Of a stretch of 64,000 nt of DNA, positions 41,977 to 51,521 are shown piece after piece. A program made the position numbers and the translations under genes. Numbering within the stretch: position 1 is the first letter of the stretch; each line of letters begins with the position of its first letter. This DNA is from an uncultured bacterium (GTDB lineage: Bacteria; Bacillota_I; Bacilli_A; RF39; UBA660): contig CAUERX010000003.1 in NCBI GenBank assembly GCA_959020415.1, forward strand, positions 10,097 to 74,096, written 5' to 3'. A model generated the notes under the pieces. It saw only the letters and a list, made by a program, of their open reading frames with translations, ran no database searches and was not told where the DNA came from.

Positions 41977-42864
41977 ATGAGTGTTTTTTTAGTAATTTTA
42001 GTTTTAGTAATAGTAATTATTATACCAAATGTAAAGGTAGTACCACAATCAAAATGTTATATTATTGAAAGACTTGGATCATATTATACAACTTGGAGTA
42101 ATGGTTTGCATTTTAAGATACCATTCGTTGATAGAGTATCAGCAGTAGTAAGTTTAAAGGAAATTGTTAAAGACTTTCCACCACAACCAGTTATTACCAA
42201 AGATAACGTTACTATGCAAATTGATACAGTAGTTTATTTTCAAATTACTGATCCAAAATTATATACTTATGGAGTTGAAAATCCAATCAATGCAATTGAA
42301 AATTTAACAGCAACTACACTTCGTAATATTATTGGCGAATTAGAATTAGACCAAACATTAACTTCAAGGGATGTAATTAATTCTAAAATGCGTGCTATTT
42401 TAGATGAAGCTACTGATCCTTGGGGTATTAAAGTAAATCGTGTAGAAGTCAAAAATATTTTGCCACCACGTGATATTCAGGATGCAATGGAAAAGCAAAT
42501 GCGTGCTGAGCGTGAACGTCGTGAGGCAATTTTAAGAGCTGAAGGCGAGAAAAAATCTAGCATTTTAATTGCTGAAGGTGAAAAACAAAGTGCAATTTTA
42601 AGAGCTGAGGCTGATAGGGAATCACAAATTAGAATTGCTGAAGGTGAAGCTGAAGCAATATTAAAAATTAATCAAGCGGAAGCTGAAAGTATTAGAATGA
42701 TTAAAGAAGCAAAAGCTGACCAAACTGTTCTTACTTTAAGAAGTTTTGAAGCTTTAGCTAAAGTTGCTAACGGTAATGCAACTAAAATTATTGTGCCATC
42801 AGAATTACAAAATATGGCAACGCTTGGAACTACATTGAGTGAAATGTTCAAAGATAAAAAATAA
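41977..42864 (+). CDS. SPFH/Band 7 stomatin-like protein
   Basis: 295 residues of the QmcA/stomatin group. One N-terminal hydrophobic anchor (about 2-18) is followed by the SPFH domain (KCYIIERLGSYYTTWSNGLHFKIPFVDRV ... DTVVYFQITDPKLY). A long Glu/Ala-rich coiled coil (about 180-255, RAEGEKKSSILIAEGEKQ) mediates oligomerization. It works with the NfeD partner in organizing membrane domains and protein quality control. Ends at a terminator. Confidence 0.93.
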   Translation: MSVFLVILVLVIVIIIPNVKVVPQSKCYIIERLGSYYTTWSNGLHFKIPFVDRVSAVVSLKEIVKDFPPQPVITKDNVTMQIDTVVYFQITDPKLYTYGVENPINAIENLTATTLRNIIGELELDQTLTSRDVINSKMRAILDEATDPWGIKVNRVEVKNILPPRDIQDAMEKQMRAERERREAILRAEGEKKSSILIAEGEKQSAILRAEADRESQIRIAEGEAEAILKINQAEAESIRMIKEAKADQTVLTLRSFEALAKVANGNATKIIVPSELQNMATLGTTLSEMFKDKK

Positions 42865-42889
42865 GACTAGAAAGATAGTCTTTTTTCTT
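42863..42889 (+). terminator. Terminator after the SPFH gene
   Basis: AAGACTA / TAGTCTT stem with a T-run, overlapping the stop codon. Confidence 0.8.
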
Positions 42890-42897
42890 TACGATTG

Positions 42898-42927
42898 TTG
42901 ACATAAAGCGTAAAAAAGCTGTATAAT
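42898..42927 (+). promoter_or_regulatory. Strong promoter of the 507-residue gene
   Basis: TTGACA (42898-42903), 18 bp, TATAAT (42922-42927); both hexamers are perfect. Confidence 0.75.
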
Positions 42928-42957
42928 GTAAATAAGAAATAGATACTTGGAAAATGG

Positions 42958-44481
42958 GTGATCAGGGTGGCAGAAGAAAACATAAAGAAACCAAAGTTCA
43001 GTGAAATTAAAGATTGGCTGCAAGAACATTTAGATGAGCCAAATCATTTAATACTTAAAAATGACAAGTTAAGTAGAATTGTCACTGTTAATTCTCTTTC
43101 TGGAGGAAGGGAATATATAATTCCTGTAAAGCCGTTAAAGCCTAGTGTTGATGCTTCAAAGGAAGAAATTTTAGAATTTAAAAAGTCACTTATGGGATTT
43201 AGAGAAGCCTGGGTTGACGTTTATTTAGGGTGTTTAGATTATTTAAAACAGAATGTGGCTTTATTGTTTGAAACTGGTAAAATTGAACATTCTGAAGATG
43301 GTAATACAGTTGTAATTGAAGATAGAGAATTTAAGTTTACTGACGAGATGGACAGTGTAGCTTATATTAATATGTTAGAAGAGGTATCAAAGGCATATGA
43401 TAAAAAAATAGAAGACGAACGTCAGCGAAAGGCGGATAATCTTTCAAAAATTGCTGTTCATAAAATTACAGTACCACTTGACCCGGTTGCTAGCACTTTA
43501 GGAAAAACAAATGCAGAGATGGTAATATCTGGTGGCGTAACAGAGCTTACTAGTTTACCAGAAGGGATTTATCCTATCATCGGCGAGCAGCTTTCTTTGA
43601 GCAATGAGCCACAATTTACGCAGGTTGATTATGAAAATTATGCTGCTAATAAAAATGCAAATATAGAAGTGCCTGTTTATGAAAAACCAAAATCGGAAAT
43701 GGAAGTAATTATTCCAACTCCAGACGAAGATGTTTCTAAAGCAGTAAAGACAGAAATGGCACCGAAAAAAAAGAGAAAAGCTAAAATTGTCGATTTAGAA
43801 AAACTTAGAAATTTACAATCTACTAAAGCGGTGTATGCTAAATTGACTGATGATGATCGTTTATCAAAGTCAGACTGTGATGCACTGCGTGATAAGGAAA
43901 TTATTTTTGTTCCAGGAACAGCATCAAATAAAGGTGAACCAATTTTTATCGATAATATGGATTTTCTTCAGGATGTTATTCCAAATGTCCCAAGAGCGGC
44001 TTTTATAAGTGGTAAAGCGGTTTCAATGGAAAAAGTTCCAAAAGAAGCGTTAAAAATAATTAAGCTATGTAGTGAGGATGTTAATTCAGGGATTATTTGT
44101 TATGAGGTTAATAATGATGCGTTAAGAGGCTTAATTGATGATAAAGAAAATTTCTTATCAGCAATGATAGCAGTTGAACAAATGAATGAAGTTTTGGCCA
44201 ACGAAGGATATAGACCAATGGTTTGTATGGACTTAGATGTAAGAAGTACTTATGATCAAGTAAACGCTGAATTAAGACCAGGGTATGAAGAGCAATATCC
44301 TATTTTGACACGTATATCTTCTAGACAGTTAGATGAAGTTGATGATAATATGAATTTGATTGTTATGGATCCGGGATATGAAAATGACCAAGTTATTGTC
44401 GATGGCAATACACAAGAATATATAGATCAAGCAATTAGAAATATAAAACATGTTAAAATGTCAAGTCAGCAAGCTGCTTGA
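42958..44481 (+). CDS. Hypothetical 507-residue soluble protein
   Basis: Not recognised. No signal or membrane segment. Residues 1-160 are mixed helical (EIKDWLQEHLDEPNHLIL), about 165-300 is a Pro/acidic linker ending in a KKKRKAKI basic patch. The C-terminal ~200 residues (ELRPGYEEQYPILTRISSRQLDEVDDNMNLIVMDPGYEND) look folded. GTG 42958 and GTG 42967 are both possible starts. The promoter is consensus, so it is probably well expressed. Ends in a terminator that overlaps its last codons. Confidence 0.7.
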   Translation: MIRVAEENIKKPKFSEIKDWLQEHLDEPNHLILKNDKLSRIVTVNSLSGGREYIIPVKPLKPSVDASKEEILEFKKSLMGFREAWVDVYLGCLDYLKQNVALLFETGKIEHSEDGNTVVIEDREFKFTDEMDSVAYINMLEEVSKAYDKKIEDERQRKADNLSKIAVHKITVPLDPVASTLGKTNAEMVISGGVTELTSLPEGIYPIIGEQLSLSNEPQFTQVDYENYAANKNANIEVPVYEKPKSEMEVIIPTPDEDVSKAVKTEMAPKKKRKAKIVDLEKLRNLQSTKAVYAKLTDDDRLSKSDCDALRDKEIIFVPGTASNKGEPIFIDNMDFLQDVIPNVPRAAFISGKAVSMEKVPKEALKIIKLCSEDVNSGIICYEVNNDALRGLIDDKENFLSAMIAVEQMNEVLANEGYRPMVCMDLDVRSTYDQVNAELRPGYEEQYPILTRISSRQLDEVDDNMNLIVMDPGYENDQVIVDGNTQEYIDQAIRNIKHVKMSSQQAA

Positions 44482-44491
44482 TATTTTTTTT
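44461..44491 (+). terminator. Terminator inside the 3' end of the 507-residue gene
   Basis: TCAAG-T-CAGC / GCTG-CTTGA stem with an eight-T run. Confidence 0.8.
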
Positions 44492-44518
44492 GATTTTATT
44501 AAGTAACTAGCGTATAAT
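44490..44518 (+). promoter_or_regulatory. Promoter of the ABC transporter gene
   Basis: TTGATT (44490-44495), 17 bp, TATAAT (44513-44518). It starts within the T-run of the preceding terminator. Confidence 0.6.
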
Positions 44519-44538
44519 TAATATAGCGAGGCGAAAGA

Positions 44539-46857
44539 ATGCTAAAATTAACAAAAATTAAAAAGAGTTATGTAACAGGTAATTTTACGCAACATGCTTT
44601 GAAAGGCATAAGCTTAGAATTTAGAGACAATGAATTTGTTGCTATATTAGGTCCTTCAGGTAGTGGTAAAACTACTTTATTAAATATTGTTGGAGGATTG
44701 GATAATTACGATAGCGGTGATTTAATTATCAATGGAAAGTCAACTAAACATTTTAAAGCGTCTGAATGGGATGCTTATCGTAATAATTCAGTTGGTTTTA
44801 TTTTTCAAAGTTATAATTTAATTCCTCATATTTCTATTTTAGAAAATGTGGAAATGGGAATGACTTTAAGTGGAGTATCTACTAAAGCTCGTAAAGAAAA
44901 AGCTTTGGAGTTATTAAAAAAAGTGAGCCTTGAAGAACATTATCATAAAAAACCAAGTCAATTATCAGGTGGGCAAATGCAAAGGGTGGCAATTGCTCGT
45001 GCTTTAGCAAATGATCCAGATATTATTTTGGCTGATGAGCCTACTGGAGCTTTGGATACAAAGACTAGTAAGCAAATCATGAATTTAATTAAAGATATTG
45101 CTAAAGAAAAATTGGTTATCATGGTTACGCATAATCCAGAATTAGCTAATGAATATGCTAGTAGGGTAGTTGAGATGCGTGATGGTGAGGTTACTAGTGA
45201 TAGTAATCCATTAACAGAAGCTGAAAAAGAAGAAGATAATTTTTTGTTAAATAAAACTTCAATGGGATTTTTAACAGCCTTGAAGCTATCTTTTAATAAT
45301 ATTAAAACTAAAAAAGGAAGAACAGCTTTAACAGCTTTTGCGTCTAGTATTGGTATTATAGGTATTGCTCTTATTTTATCACTGTCAAATGGATTTAAGA
45401 TTGAAGTAGATAATTTTGAACAAAATTCATTGGCACAGTCACCGATTATGATTACAAGTCAATCGATGAAAATGGATGAAGAGACAATGAAAAAAGTTCA
45501 AGGTGGTAGCGATCTTAAAAAGTATCCTACCGAAAAAACAGTATTTGCTCAAGATGATATGATGGATACAGTTTTACATAATAATAAAATAACGCAGGAT
45601 TATGTTGATTATATTGGAAAACTGGATAAGGAAAAAATATCTGGTTATACTTATGAAAAAGGAACTAATTTAAATGTAGTTTGTAAAAACGCCGATGGCA
45701 CTTATTCTAAAGTAGAAATGCCAAGTGGTGGTGAGAGTATGCAATTATGGACTTTATTGCCTAGTAATCCTAATAAAGATGAAGATGGGGTTATTGAAAA
45801 GAACTATGATGTTTTAGCTGGTGAGCTTGATGAAACAACACCTGGGCTTATTTTACAAGTTAATAGTAAGAATCAAGTTTCAGCCTCAGTTCTTAAACAA
45901 TTAGGATTTGATGGTAAAGAAAAAGTAAGTTTTTCAGATATCATGGAAAAAGAACTTAAAGTAATTGTTAATGATGACTATTACCAAAAAATTGGCGGGA
46001 ACTTTATACCAAACCAAGATTTAGGAAAAATGTATAATAGTTCTGAGAGTATTACAGTTAAGGTTCAAGCGATTATCCGTGGTAAAGATGGTAAGGAAAT
46101 GGTTACTAATGGTAGTGGCTTAGGATATACTAATGCTTTAATTGATATTATCATTGATAAGAATAAAAATTCAGAGATTGTTAAAGCTCAGGAAAAAGCG
46201 GATTATAATATTTTAACACATCAAGAATTTGATAATAAAGAGGGAAGTACCAATACTAAAGAAATTATGATGGGCTATTTAGGGGCTGAGGCCTTACCAG
46301 TGGCTATTTACATTTATCCAAAAGACTTTGATACTAAAGATTATATTACTAATTATTTGGATGATTATAATAAGAATAAGTCTGAATCGGATATAGTTCA
46401 ATATACAGATACAGCTAAGATGATCTCTTCTTTAACAGGGAACATTATGGATGCAATTACTGTGGTATTGGTGGCATTTTCATCGATTTCATTAGTTGTA
46501 TCATCAATTATGATTGGAATTATTACCTATATTTCAGTATTAGAGAGAACTAAAGAGATTGGAATTTTACGAGCGCTTGGAGCTCGTAAGAAAGATATCA
46601 AACGAGTATTTAATGCAGAGACATTTATCATTGGTATTTTTTCAGGATTGCTTGGAATTGGCATAGCTTATTTATTAACGGTTCCGACTAATATAATTAT
46701 TGAAAATCTTTCAGGATTAGCTAATGTCGCAAAGCTAAATCCAATTCATGCAATAGTATTAATTATTATTAGTATGGTATTAACGGTTATTGGTGGGGCA
46801 ATCCCGGCAAACATGGCTTCGAAAAAGGATCCAGTAGAAGCATTAAGAACTGAATAA
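44539..46857 (+). CDS. MacB-type ABC transporter, fused ATPase and permease
   Basis: 772 residues. The ATPase domain (1-225) has Walker A GPSGSGKTTLLN, Q-loop FIFQSYNL, signature LSGGQMQRV, Walker B IILADEPTGALD and switch His in VTHNPEL. A permease part follows: first membrane helix near residue 270, a large extracytoplasmic domain (about 290-620), then FtsX-type helices near 630-660, 690-720 and 735-760. MacB-like proteins move peptides or lipoproteins by mechanotransmission rather than classical transport. The ATPase-permease fusion is usual for MacB. Confidence 0.9.
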   Translation: MLKLTKIKKSYVTGNFTQHALKGISLEFRDNEFVAILGPSGSGKTTLLNIVGGLDNYDSGDLIINGKSTKHFKASEWDAYRNNSVGFIFQSYNLIPHISILENVEMGMTLSGVSTKARKEKALELLKKVSLEEHYHKKPSQLSGGQMQRVAIARALANDPDIILADEPTGALDTKTSKQIMNLIKDIAKEKLVIMVTHNPELANEYASRVVEMRDGEVTSDSNPLTEAEKEEDNFLLNKTSMGFLTALKLSFNNIKTKKGRTALTAFASSIGIIGIALILSLSNGFKIEVDNFEQNSLAQSPIMITSQSMKMDEETMKKVQGGSDLKKYPTEKTVFAQDDMMDTVLHNNKITQDYVDYIGKLDKEKISGYTYEKGTNLNVVCKNADGTYSKVEMPSGGESMQLWTLLPSNPNKDEDGVIEKNYDVLAGELDETTPGLILQVNSKNQVSASVLKQLGFDGKEKVSFSDIMEKELKVIVNDDYYQKIGGNFIPNQDLGKMYNSSESITVKVQAIIRGKDGKEMVTNGSGLGYTNALIDIIIDKNKNSEIVKAQEKADYNILTHQEFDNKEGSTNTKEIMMGYLGAEALPVAIYIYPKDFDTKDYITNYLDDYNKNKSESDIVQYTDTAKMISSLTGNIMDAITVVLVAFSSISLVVSSIMIGIITYISVLERTKEIGILRALGARKKDIKRVFNAETFIIGIFSGLLGIGIAYLLTVPTNIIIENLSGLANVAKLNPIHAIVLIIISMVLTVIGGAIPANMASKKDPVEALRTE

Positions 46858-46858
46858 G

Positions 46859-46905
46859 TTGACAAAATTTTAAAAGGCGCTATAATAGATGGCGTCTTTT
46901 TGAAA
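46859..46905 (+). promoter_or_regulatory. Promoter followed by a hairpin
   Basis: TTGACA (46859-46864), 16 bp, TATAAT (46881-46886). AAGGCGC pairs with GCGTCTT across the -10 and is followed by TTTT to 46901, so the same bases may terminate the ABC gene and start the next unit. Confidence 0.55.
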
Positions 46906-46920
46906 GGGGAATTTAAAAAT

Positions 46921-47469
46921 ATGCAGTTAAAAGATTCACCAATTCAAATACTTGAAAAAGCAGGATTTAGATAAGCTTTATGATTTTGTATTGGCAAAAC
47001 CTTTATTTGACGATTTTAATGAATAGTGTTGTCAATGCCGAGAAGCGGCTAAAACATATGCTGGAATATTAAAGTTAACTAGTGTGTTAGGGTTAGAAGA
47101 TTACGACAATTCTCGAAAAGTTGAATATGGTGTGGCCTGGCTACAATACGTTCTTATTTCAAAGATAGAGAAATAGATAAAATGAAAGAGGTACTTTTTG
47201 TATTTTACCATACAAAGGCAATTCTTTGGTTTTAATGTAGAATCCTTTAACTAATTGTGATTTAATTAGGGCTGATTTTAGTTGCCGTAAAATGATAACC
47301 GTTGTTTTGAGTTTAAGTTCAGAAGTGATAAGAAAAGAAAATTATTATATGTGAGTGATCTTGCTAAAAAACAATTCGGACGTAAAAATGGAAATGGTTA
47401 CTTTTTATGATCAGTATATGGCTTATGTAACGCATACCAAATTTTTAAAACCGAATGGTTTTAGATAAA
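46921..47469 (+). pseudogene. Heavily decayed gene, identity unknown
   Basis: ATG 46921 with RBS GAAAGGGGA opens MQLKDSPIQILEKAGFR and stops. Protein-like pieces continue in other frames: LYDFVLAKPLFDDFNE, CREAAKTYAGILKLTSVLGLEDYDNSRKVEYGVAWLQYV, LTNCDLIRADFSCRKMITVVLS, and MVTFYDQYMAYVTHTKFLKPNGFR ending at TAA 47467-47469. At least four frameshifts or nonsense changes are needed. I do not recognise the parent family. Promoter, RBS and terminator are intact. Confidence 0.55.
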
Positions 47470-47491
47470 AGACAGAAATTGTCTTTTTTTA
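47467..47491 (+). terminator. Terminator after the decayed gene
   Basis: AAAGACA-GAAAT-TGTCTTT stem and T-run. Confidence 0.75.
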
Positions 47492-47536
47492 AACATAATA
47501 TTGGTTATAAATTCCATATTAATAGAAGGTGATACT

Positions 47537-48430
47537 ATGAAGGAAATATATTTAGCTGGCGGTTGTTTTTGGGCAGTACAGAAGTATTTTGATTTGATTT
47601 TTGGCGTTCTTGAAACAGAAGTAGGGTATGTTAATGGCAGAAGTGCGCGAACTAATTATTTTAGAATTCCCAAAACGGGTCATGCTGAAGCAGTTCATAT
47701 TATTTATAATCCTAAAGTATTATCTTTAGAAAAATTACTTAATTATTATTATGAAGTTATTGATCCAACTAGTTTGAATAAGCAAGGTAATGATGCTGGA
47801 AAGCAGTATAGAACTGGAATATATTACACAGATAAAAGTGATGTTCCTTTAATAATCAAATCTTTAGAGGAACTTCAAAAAAAATATACTAAAAAAATAG
47901 TTGTTGAAGTTGAACAATTAAAAAACTTTGTTAAGGCTGAAGGGTATCATCAAGATTTTCTAAAAAACAATCCTTTTGGTTATTGCCATATTTCAAATGA
48001 GAAATTTGAGGAAGTTAAAACAAAACAATTTGATGATATGACTTACCGAGTTACAAAATTCAAAGAAACAGAACCGGCTTTTGACAATGAATATGTCGAC
48101 AATTTTGAAGCGGGTATATATGTTGATAAAGAAACTAATAAACCTTTGTTTTCTTCAAAAGATAAGTATGACGCTAGATGCGGGTGGCCAACTTTTTATA
48201 AATCTTCTTTTGAAGATGAAATTGAAAAGCATATTGATTTAAGAAATTTAATGATTAGAATGGAAGTTATGTCTAAAACTGGTAAAAATCATTTAGGACA
48301 TCTTTTCTATGATGGCCCAGTAAATTATGGTGGTAAAAGGTTTTGTATAAATAGTGCGGCTTTAAGATTTATTCCGAAAGATAAAATGATTGAAGAGGGA
48401 TTTGAAGACTACTTGAAATATGTTGATTAA
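47537..48430 (+). CDS. msrAB: Bifunctional methionine sulfoxide reductase MsrA-MsrB
   Basis: Repairs both epimers of methionine sulfoxide. The MsrA half (1-155) has the catalytic GGCFW (Cys near residue 10). The MsrB half (about 165-297) has RCGWPTF and the catalytic RFCINSAALRF. The zinc CxxC pairs of some MsrB forms are absent. ATG 47537 (MKEIYLAGG) follows AAGGTGAT; the frame opening at 47501 has no RBS. 297 aa is as expected for the fusion. Terminator follows. Confidence 0.94.
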   Translation: MKEIYLAGGCFWAVQKYFDLIFGVLETEVGYVNGRSARTNYFRIPKTGHAEAVHIIYNPKVLSLEKLLNYYYEVIDPTSLNKQGNDAGKQYRTGIYYTDKSDVPLIIKSLEELQKKYTKKIVVEVEQLKNFVKAEGYHQDFLKNNPFGYCHISNEKFEEVKTKQFDDMTYRVTKFKETEPAFDNEYVDNFEAGIYVDKETNKPLFSSKDKYDARCGWPTFYKSSFEDEIEKHIDLRNLMIRMEVMSKTGKNHLGHLFYDGPVNYGGKRFCINSAALRFIPKDKMIEEGFEDYLKYVD

Positions 48431-48463
48431 AAGGTGAATAATAAATTTATTTATCTTTTTTTA
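48430..48463 (+). terminator. msrAB terminator
   Basis: AAAGGTGAATAA / TTATTTATCTTT stem with wobble pairs and a seven-T run. Confidence 0.7.
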
Positions 48464-48473
48464 TATTTTATGG

Positions 48474-48512
48474 TTGACAAAAGTCTTTGTTATTAATATA
48501 ATGTTAATAACA
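48474..48512 (+). promoter_or_regulatory. NAD operon promoter with probable NrtR operator
   Basis: TTGACA (48474-48479), 17 bp, TATAAT (48497-48502). The inverted repeat TGTTATTAA (48488-48496) -N7- TTAATAACA (48504-48512) straddles the -10, so a bound repressor would block RNA polymerase. Confidence 0.8.
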
Positions 48513-48582
48513 AGTGAAAAAACTTGATTGCATAGATAGTTAATAATGCTAGGGTGTAATCACTGATATTTTTTTGAAAAGT

Positions 48583-48607
48583 GTTATTAACAAAATATTA
48601 ATAAGAA
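48583..48607 (+). promoter_or_regulatory. Second NrtR-type operator before pncA
   Basis: TGTTATTAA (48583-48591) -N7- TTAATAA (48599-48605): same arms and spacing as the site at the promoter, 95 bp downstream. The leader between them (48513-48582) has no clear gene. Confidence 0.65.
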
Positions 48608-48620
48608 AAGAGGAGAGAAA

Positions 48621-49226
48621 ATGGGAAAATTAAAAGAGATAGAAGATTTACTATTAGTTGTAGATATGGTTAATGGTTTTGTAAAAGAAGGAGCTTTAGC
48701 TGATCCATATATTAAAAGGCTTATTCCCTTACAACAAAAACTTTTAGAATATTATTATGGAAACGAAAATAAAGAAATTGCTTTTGTAAAAGATGCACAT
48801 CATAAAGGGTCAAGAGAATTCACTGATTTCCCGGAACACTGCATTTTAGGAACTGCCGAAGCTGAACTAGTGAAGGAGTTAAGAGGATATGAAGGTAATG
48901 CTTTTATTTATCCGAAAAATTCAACTACTGTGATGTTGGCCGATGGATTTATGTCTGATCTTGAAGCCATGAAAAACTTAAGACGAGTAGTGATTACAGG
49001 GTGCTGTACAGATATTTGTATTATGAATGCAGCAATGCCATTAGTAAATTATTTTAATGAATATGATTTTGATTCTGAAGTTTATGTTCCAAGGGAACTA
49101 TCTGAAACTTATGAAATTCCAGGAGTTCATGAACGCGAACAATACAATAATATGGCATTTTTCCTAATGAGCCAAGCGGGGGTTAAGATAGAAATGCCTA
49201 ATGATTTACAAAAGGTTTTAAAATGA
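48621..49226 (+). CDS. pncA: Nicotinamidase (isochorismatase family)
   Basis: Deamidates nicotinamide to nicotinate, the first step of salvage. Catalytic triad: Asp in LLLVVDMVNGF, Lys in the YPKNSTT segment, and Cys in VITGCCTDICIMNAA. The metal site DAHHKGSREFTDFPEHC is present. 201 aa is normal. RBS GAGGAGAG. First gene after the NrtR-type operators and followed by pncB, which uses its product. Confidence 0.9.
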   Translation: MGKLKEIEDLLLVVDMVNGFVKEGALADPYIKRLIPLQQKLLEYYYGNENKEIAFVKDAHHKGSREFTDFPEHCILGTAEAELVKELRGYEGNAFIYPKNSTTVMLADGFMSDLEAMKNLRRVVITGCCTDICIMNAAMPLVNYFNEYDFDSEVYVPRELSETYEIPGVHEREQYNNMAFFLMSQAGVKIEMPNDLQKVLK

Positions 49227-49244
49227 TCTTAAATTTATATTTTG

Positions 49245-49255
49245 TGTTATTAACA
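49245..49255 (+). promoter_or_regulatory. NrtR-like half-site before pncB
   Basis: TGTTATTAACA matches the left arm of the two upstream operators, but the right arm is missing. Confidence 0.4.
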
Positions 49256-49279
49256 TTTTGATAGAAAGAAGATGGTGAA

Positions 49280-50740
49280 ATGGAAAATAAAACTTTAGCA
49301 ACAGATTTTTATGAATTAACAATGGCTCAAGTATATCAGGATCAAGGCGAGCAAGATCAAATTGTTTATTTTGATGCCTTCTTTAGAAAAACTCCTTTTA
49401 ATGGCGGCTATGCAGTTATGGGAGGTTCTGATGAAATTATTGATTATATTAAAAACTTAAAATTTACTGATAAAGATATCGAATACTTAAGATTAACAGG
49501 ACAATTTAATGATAATTTACTCAACACTTTAAAAGATTTTAAATTTACAGGGGATTTATATATGGTTCCTGATGGAACACCAGTTTTTCCTTCAGAACCT
49601 GTTATGACAGTTAGGACAAATATGGTAGAAGCTAGTATTTTAGAAACAGCACTTTTATCGTATTTAAATGCTGGAATTATATTTACAACCGCAGCTAAAA
49701 GAATTACAGAAGCGGCATCAGGGAAACCGGTGATGGAGTTTGGCTTGCGTAGATCACACGGAATAGAAGCGGGAATAATGGCTAGTAAATGTGCGATTAT
49801 TGGGGGCTGCGCTGGAACATCTAATGTGCTTGCCGGTAAGAAATTTAATTTAAAATTAATGGGAACGATGGCGCACAGTTTAGTTATTAATGGGCATAAT
49901 GAATATGATTCGTTTTTAAAATATGCTAAAACATATCCAGAAAATACCGTTTTATTAGTTGATAGCTACGATACTTTAAAAAGCGGAATCCCTAATGCGA
50001 TTAAAGTAGCTCAAGATTATTTAATACCAAATGGTTATAGGTTATCAGGAATTAGAATAGATAGTGGAGATTTAGCTTACCTTACTAAAGAAAGCCGAAG
50101 ATTACTTGATGAAGCAGGACTTACCGATACTAAAATTTGTGTTTCCAATGGGTTAGATGCGAAAACTATTGAAAGCTTATTAAATCAAGGGGCGCCTATT
50201 GATTCATTTGGTGTTGGTGAAAACATTTCATCGCCGAAGGTTATTGGTAGTTGTGTATATAAATTAGCAGCTAAAGATGAGTGCACTGCGATATCACCTA
50301 GAATTAAAATAAGTAATAGTAAAGCTAAAACGACAAATCCAGGTTATAAAAAAGTTTATCGTTTTTATGATAAAGAAAGTGGTTTTGCTTTAGGTGATGT
50401 AGTTACTTTGCACGATGAAAAGGTCCCTACAGATGGTTATACTTTAATTGATCCAAATAATAATTTAAATCGTCAAACACTTACGGATTACGATGTAAGA
50501 GAATTACAGGTTCCTGTTTTTATAAATGGCGAGTTGGTATATGAAAATAATTCAGTTATGGAGAGACAAGATTATTGTAGTAGACAGATGGAAACTCTAT
50601 ATCCAGAGGTTAAGCGTTTAGATAATCCACATGAATATTATGTAGATTTATCCGAAGATTTACTTTCGTTAAAAACAAATATGATTAATGAATCAAAAGA
50701 AAATGGTTTTCAATATAGTAAGTGTGTAAGCCATGAATAG
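49280..50740 (+). CDS. pncB: Nicotinate phosphoribosyltransferase
   Basis: Joins nicotinate and PRPP to nicotinate mononucleotide. Motifs: TDFYELTMAQVY at the N-terminus, FDAFFRKTPFNGGYAVMGG, EFGLRRSHGIEAG (with the phosphorylated-His region), GTMAHSLVI, RIDSGDLAYL and FGVGENI. 486 aa fits the long Firmicute form. Part of the pncA-pncB-nadE series. Confidence 0.95.
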   Translation: MENKTLATDFYELTMAQVYQDQGEQDQIVYFDAFFRKTPFNGGYAVMGGSDEIIDYIKNLKFTDKDIEYLRLTGQFNDNLLNTLKDFKFTGDLYMVPDGTPVFPSEPVMTVRTNMVEASILETALLSYLNAGIIFTTAAKRITEAASGKPVMEFGLRRSHGIEAGIMASKCAIIGGCAGTSNVLAGKKFNLKLMGTMAHSLVINGHNEYDSFLKYAKTYPENTVLLVDSYDTLKSGIPNAIKVAQDYLIPNGYRLSGIRIDSGDLAYLTKESRRLLDEAGLTDTKICVSNGLDAKTIESLLNQGAPIDSFGVGENISSPKVIGSCVYKLAAKDECTAISPRIKISNSKAKTTNPGYKKVYRFYDKESGFALGDVVTLHDEKVPTDGYTLIDPNNNLNRQTLTDYDVRELQVPVFINGELVYENNSVMERQDYCSRQMETLYPEVKRLDNPHEYYVDLSEDLLSLKTNMINESKENGFQYSKCVSHE

Positions 50741-50766
50741 AAAAAAATATAGAAAGAGGTGATAAT

Positions 50767-51516
50767 ATGGAATTTGATGCTCAAAAAGAAACTAATAATA
50801 TTATAAATTTCATTAGAAAATATTACGAAGAAAATAATCTTGGTGGAGTAGTTATTGGGATTAGTGGTGGCAAGGATAGTGCAGTAGTATCGGCTTTATT
50901 TACAAAAGCGCTTGGCAAAGAAAATGTTATTGGTGTAACAATGCTGTGTCATTCAAAAGAAGATGATATGAGGGATGCTGAAGTAATTAGTGACTATTTC
51001 GGTTTTGAGCTTTACGAAGTTAATCTTACTAATACATTTGATGTTATGAAAAAAAGTCTAAATATTAATAGTTTTAATAGCGAGGAACTTTTGGATAGTG
51101 ATATTAATTTAAAACCGCGTTTAAGAATGGCAACGCTTTATTATTTAGCAGCAGCTTTTAGTAAAAATAAAAAACAAACATATTTAGTAGCCGGAACAGG
51201 AAATGCTTGTGAAATATATGTTGGTTATTTTACTAAAGGTGGCGATGGGATGAGTGATATTAATGTTCTTGCTAATTACAAGGTTTCTGAAGTGATTAAA
51301 ATAGGTGAGTATTTAAATGTGCCTAGAGAAATTTTATATAAAACACCAAGTGATGGGCTTAGCCAGCAAACAGATGAGGATAAATTGGGAGTTACATATA
51401 AAGATATTGAAATGGTTATGAATAAAGAAGATGTGCTACCAAACGTATATGAAATTATAAAAAAAATGAATAAAAGTAATAGTCATAAAAAAGGGATAGT
51501 TATTTATAGGAGATGA
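50767..51516 (+). CDS. nadE: NH3-dependent NAD synthetase
   Basis: Last step of NAD synthesis: amidation of nicotinate adenine dinucleotide. The P-loop is GISGGKDSAVVSALF (SGGxDS) near residue 33; GTGNACEIYVGYFTKGGDG and KTPSDGLSQQTDEDKLG are the substrate loops. At 249 aa it lacks a glutaminase domain, so it uses ammonia. RBS AAAGAGGTG. In operon with pncB (26-base gap) and the radical-SAM gene (5-base gap). Confidence 0.95.
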   Translation: MEFDAQKETNNIINFIRKYYEENNLGGVVIGISGGKDSAVVSALFTKALGKENVIGVTMLCHSKEDDMRDAEVISDYFGFELYEVNLTNTFDVMKKSLNINSFNSEELLDSDINLKPRLRMATLYYLAAAFSKNKKQTYLVAGTGNACEIYVGYFTKGGDGMSDINVLANYKVSEVIKIGEYLNVPREILYKTPSDGLSQQTDEDKLGVTYKDIEMVMNKEDVLPNVYEIIKKMNKSNSHKKGIVIYRR

Positions 51517-51521
51517 TTTAA

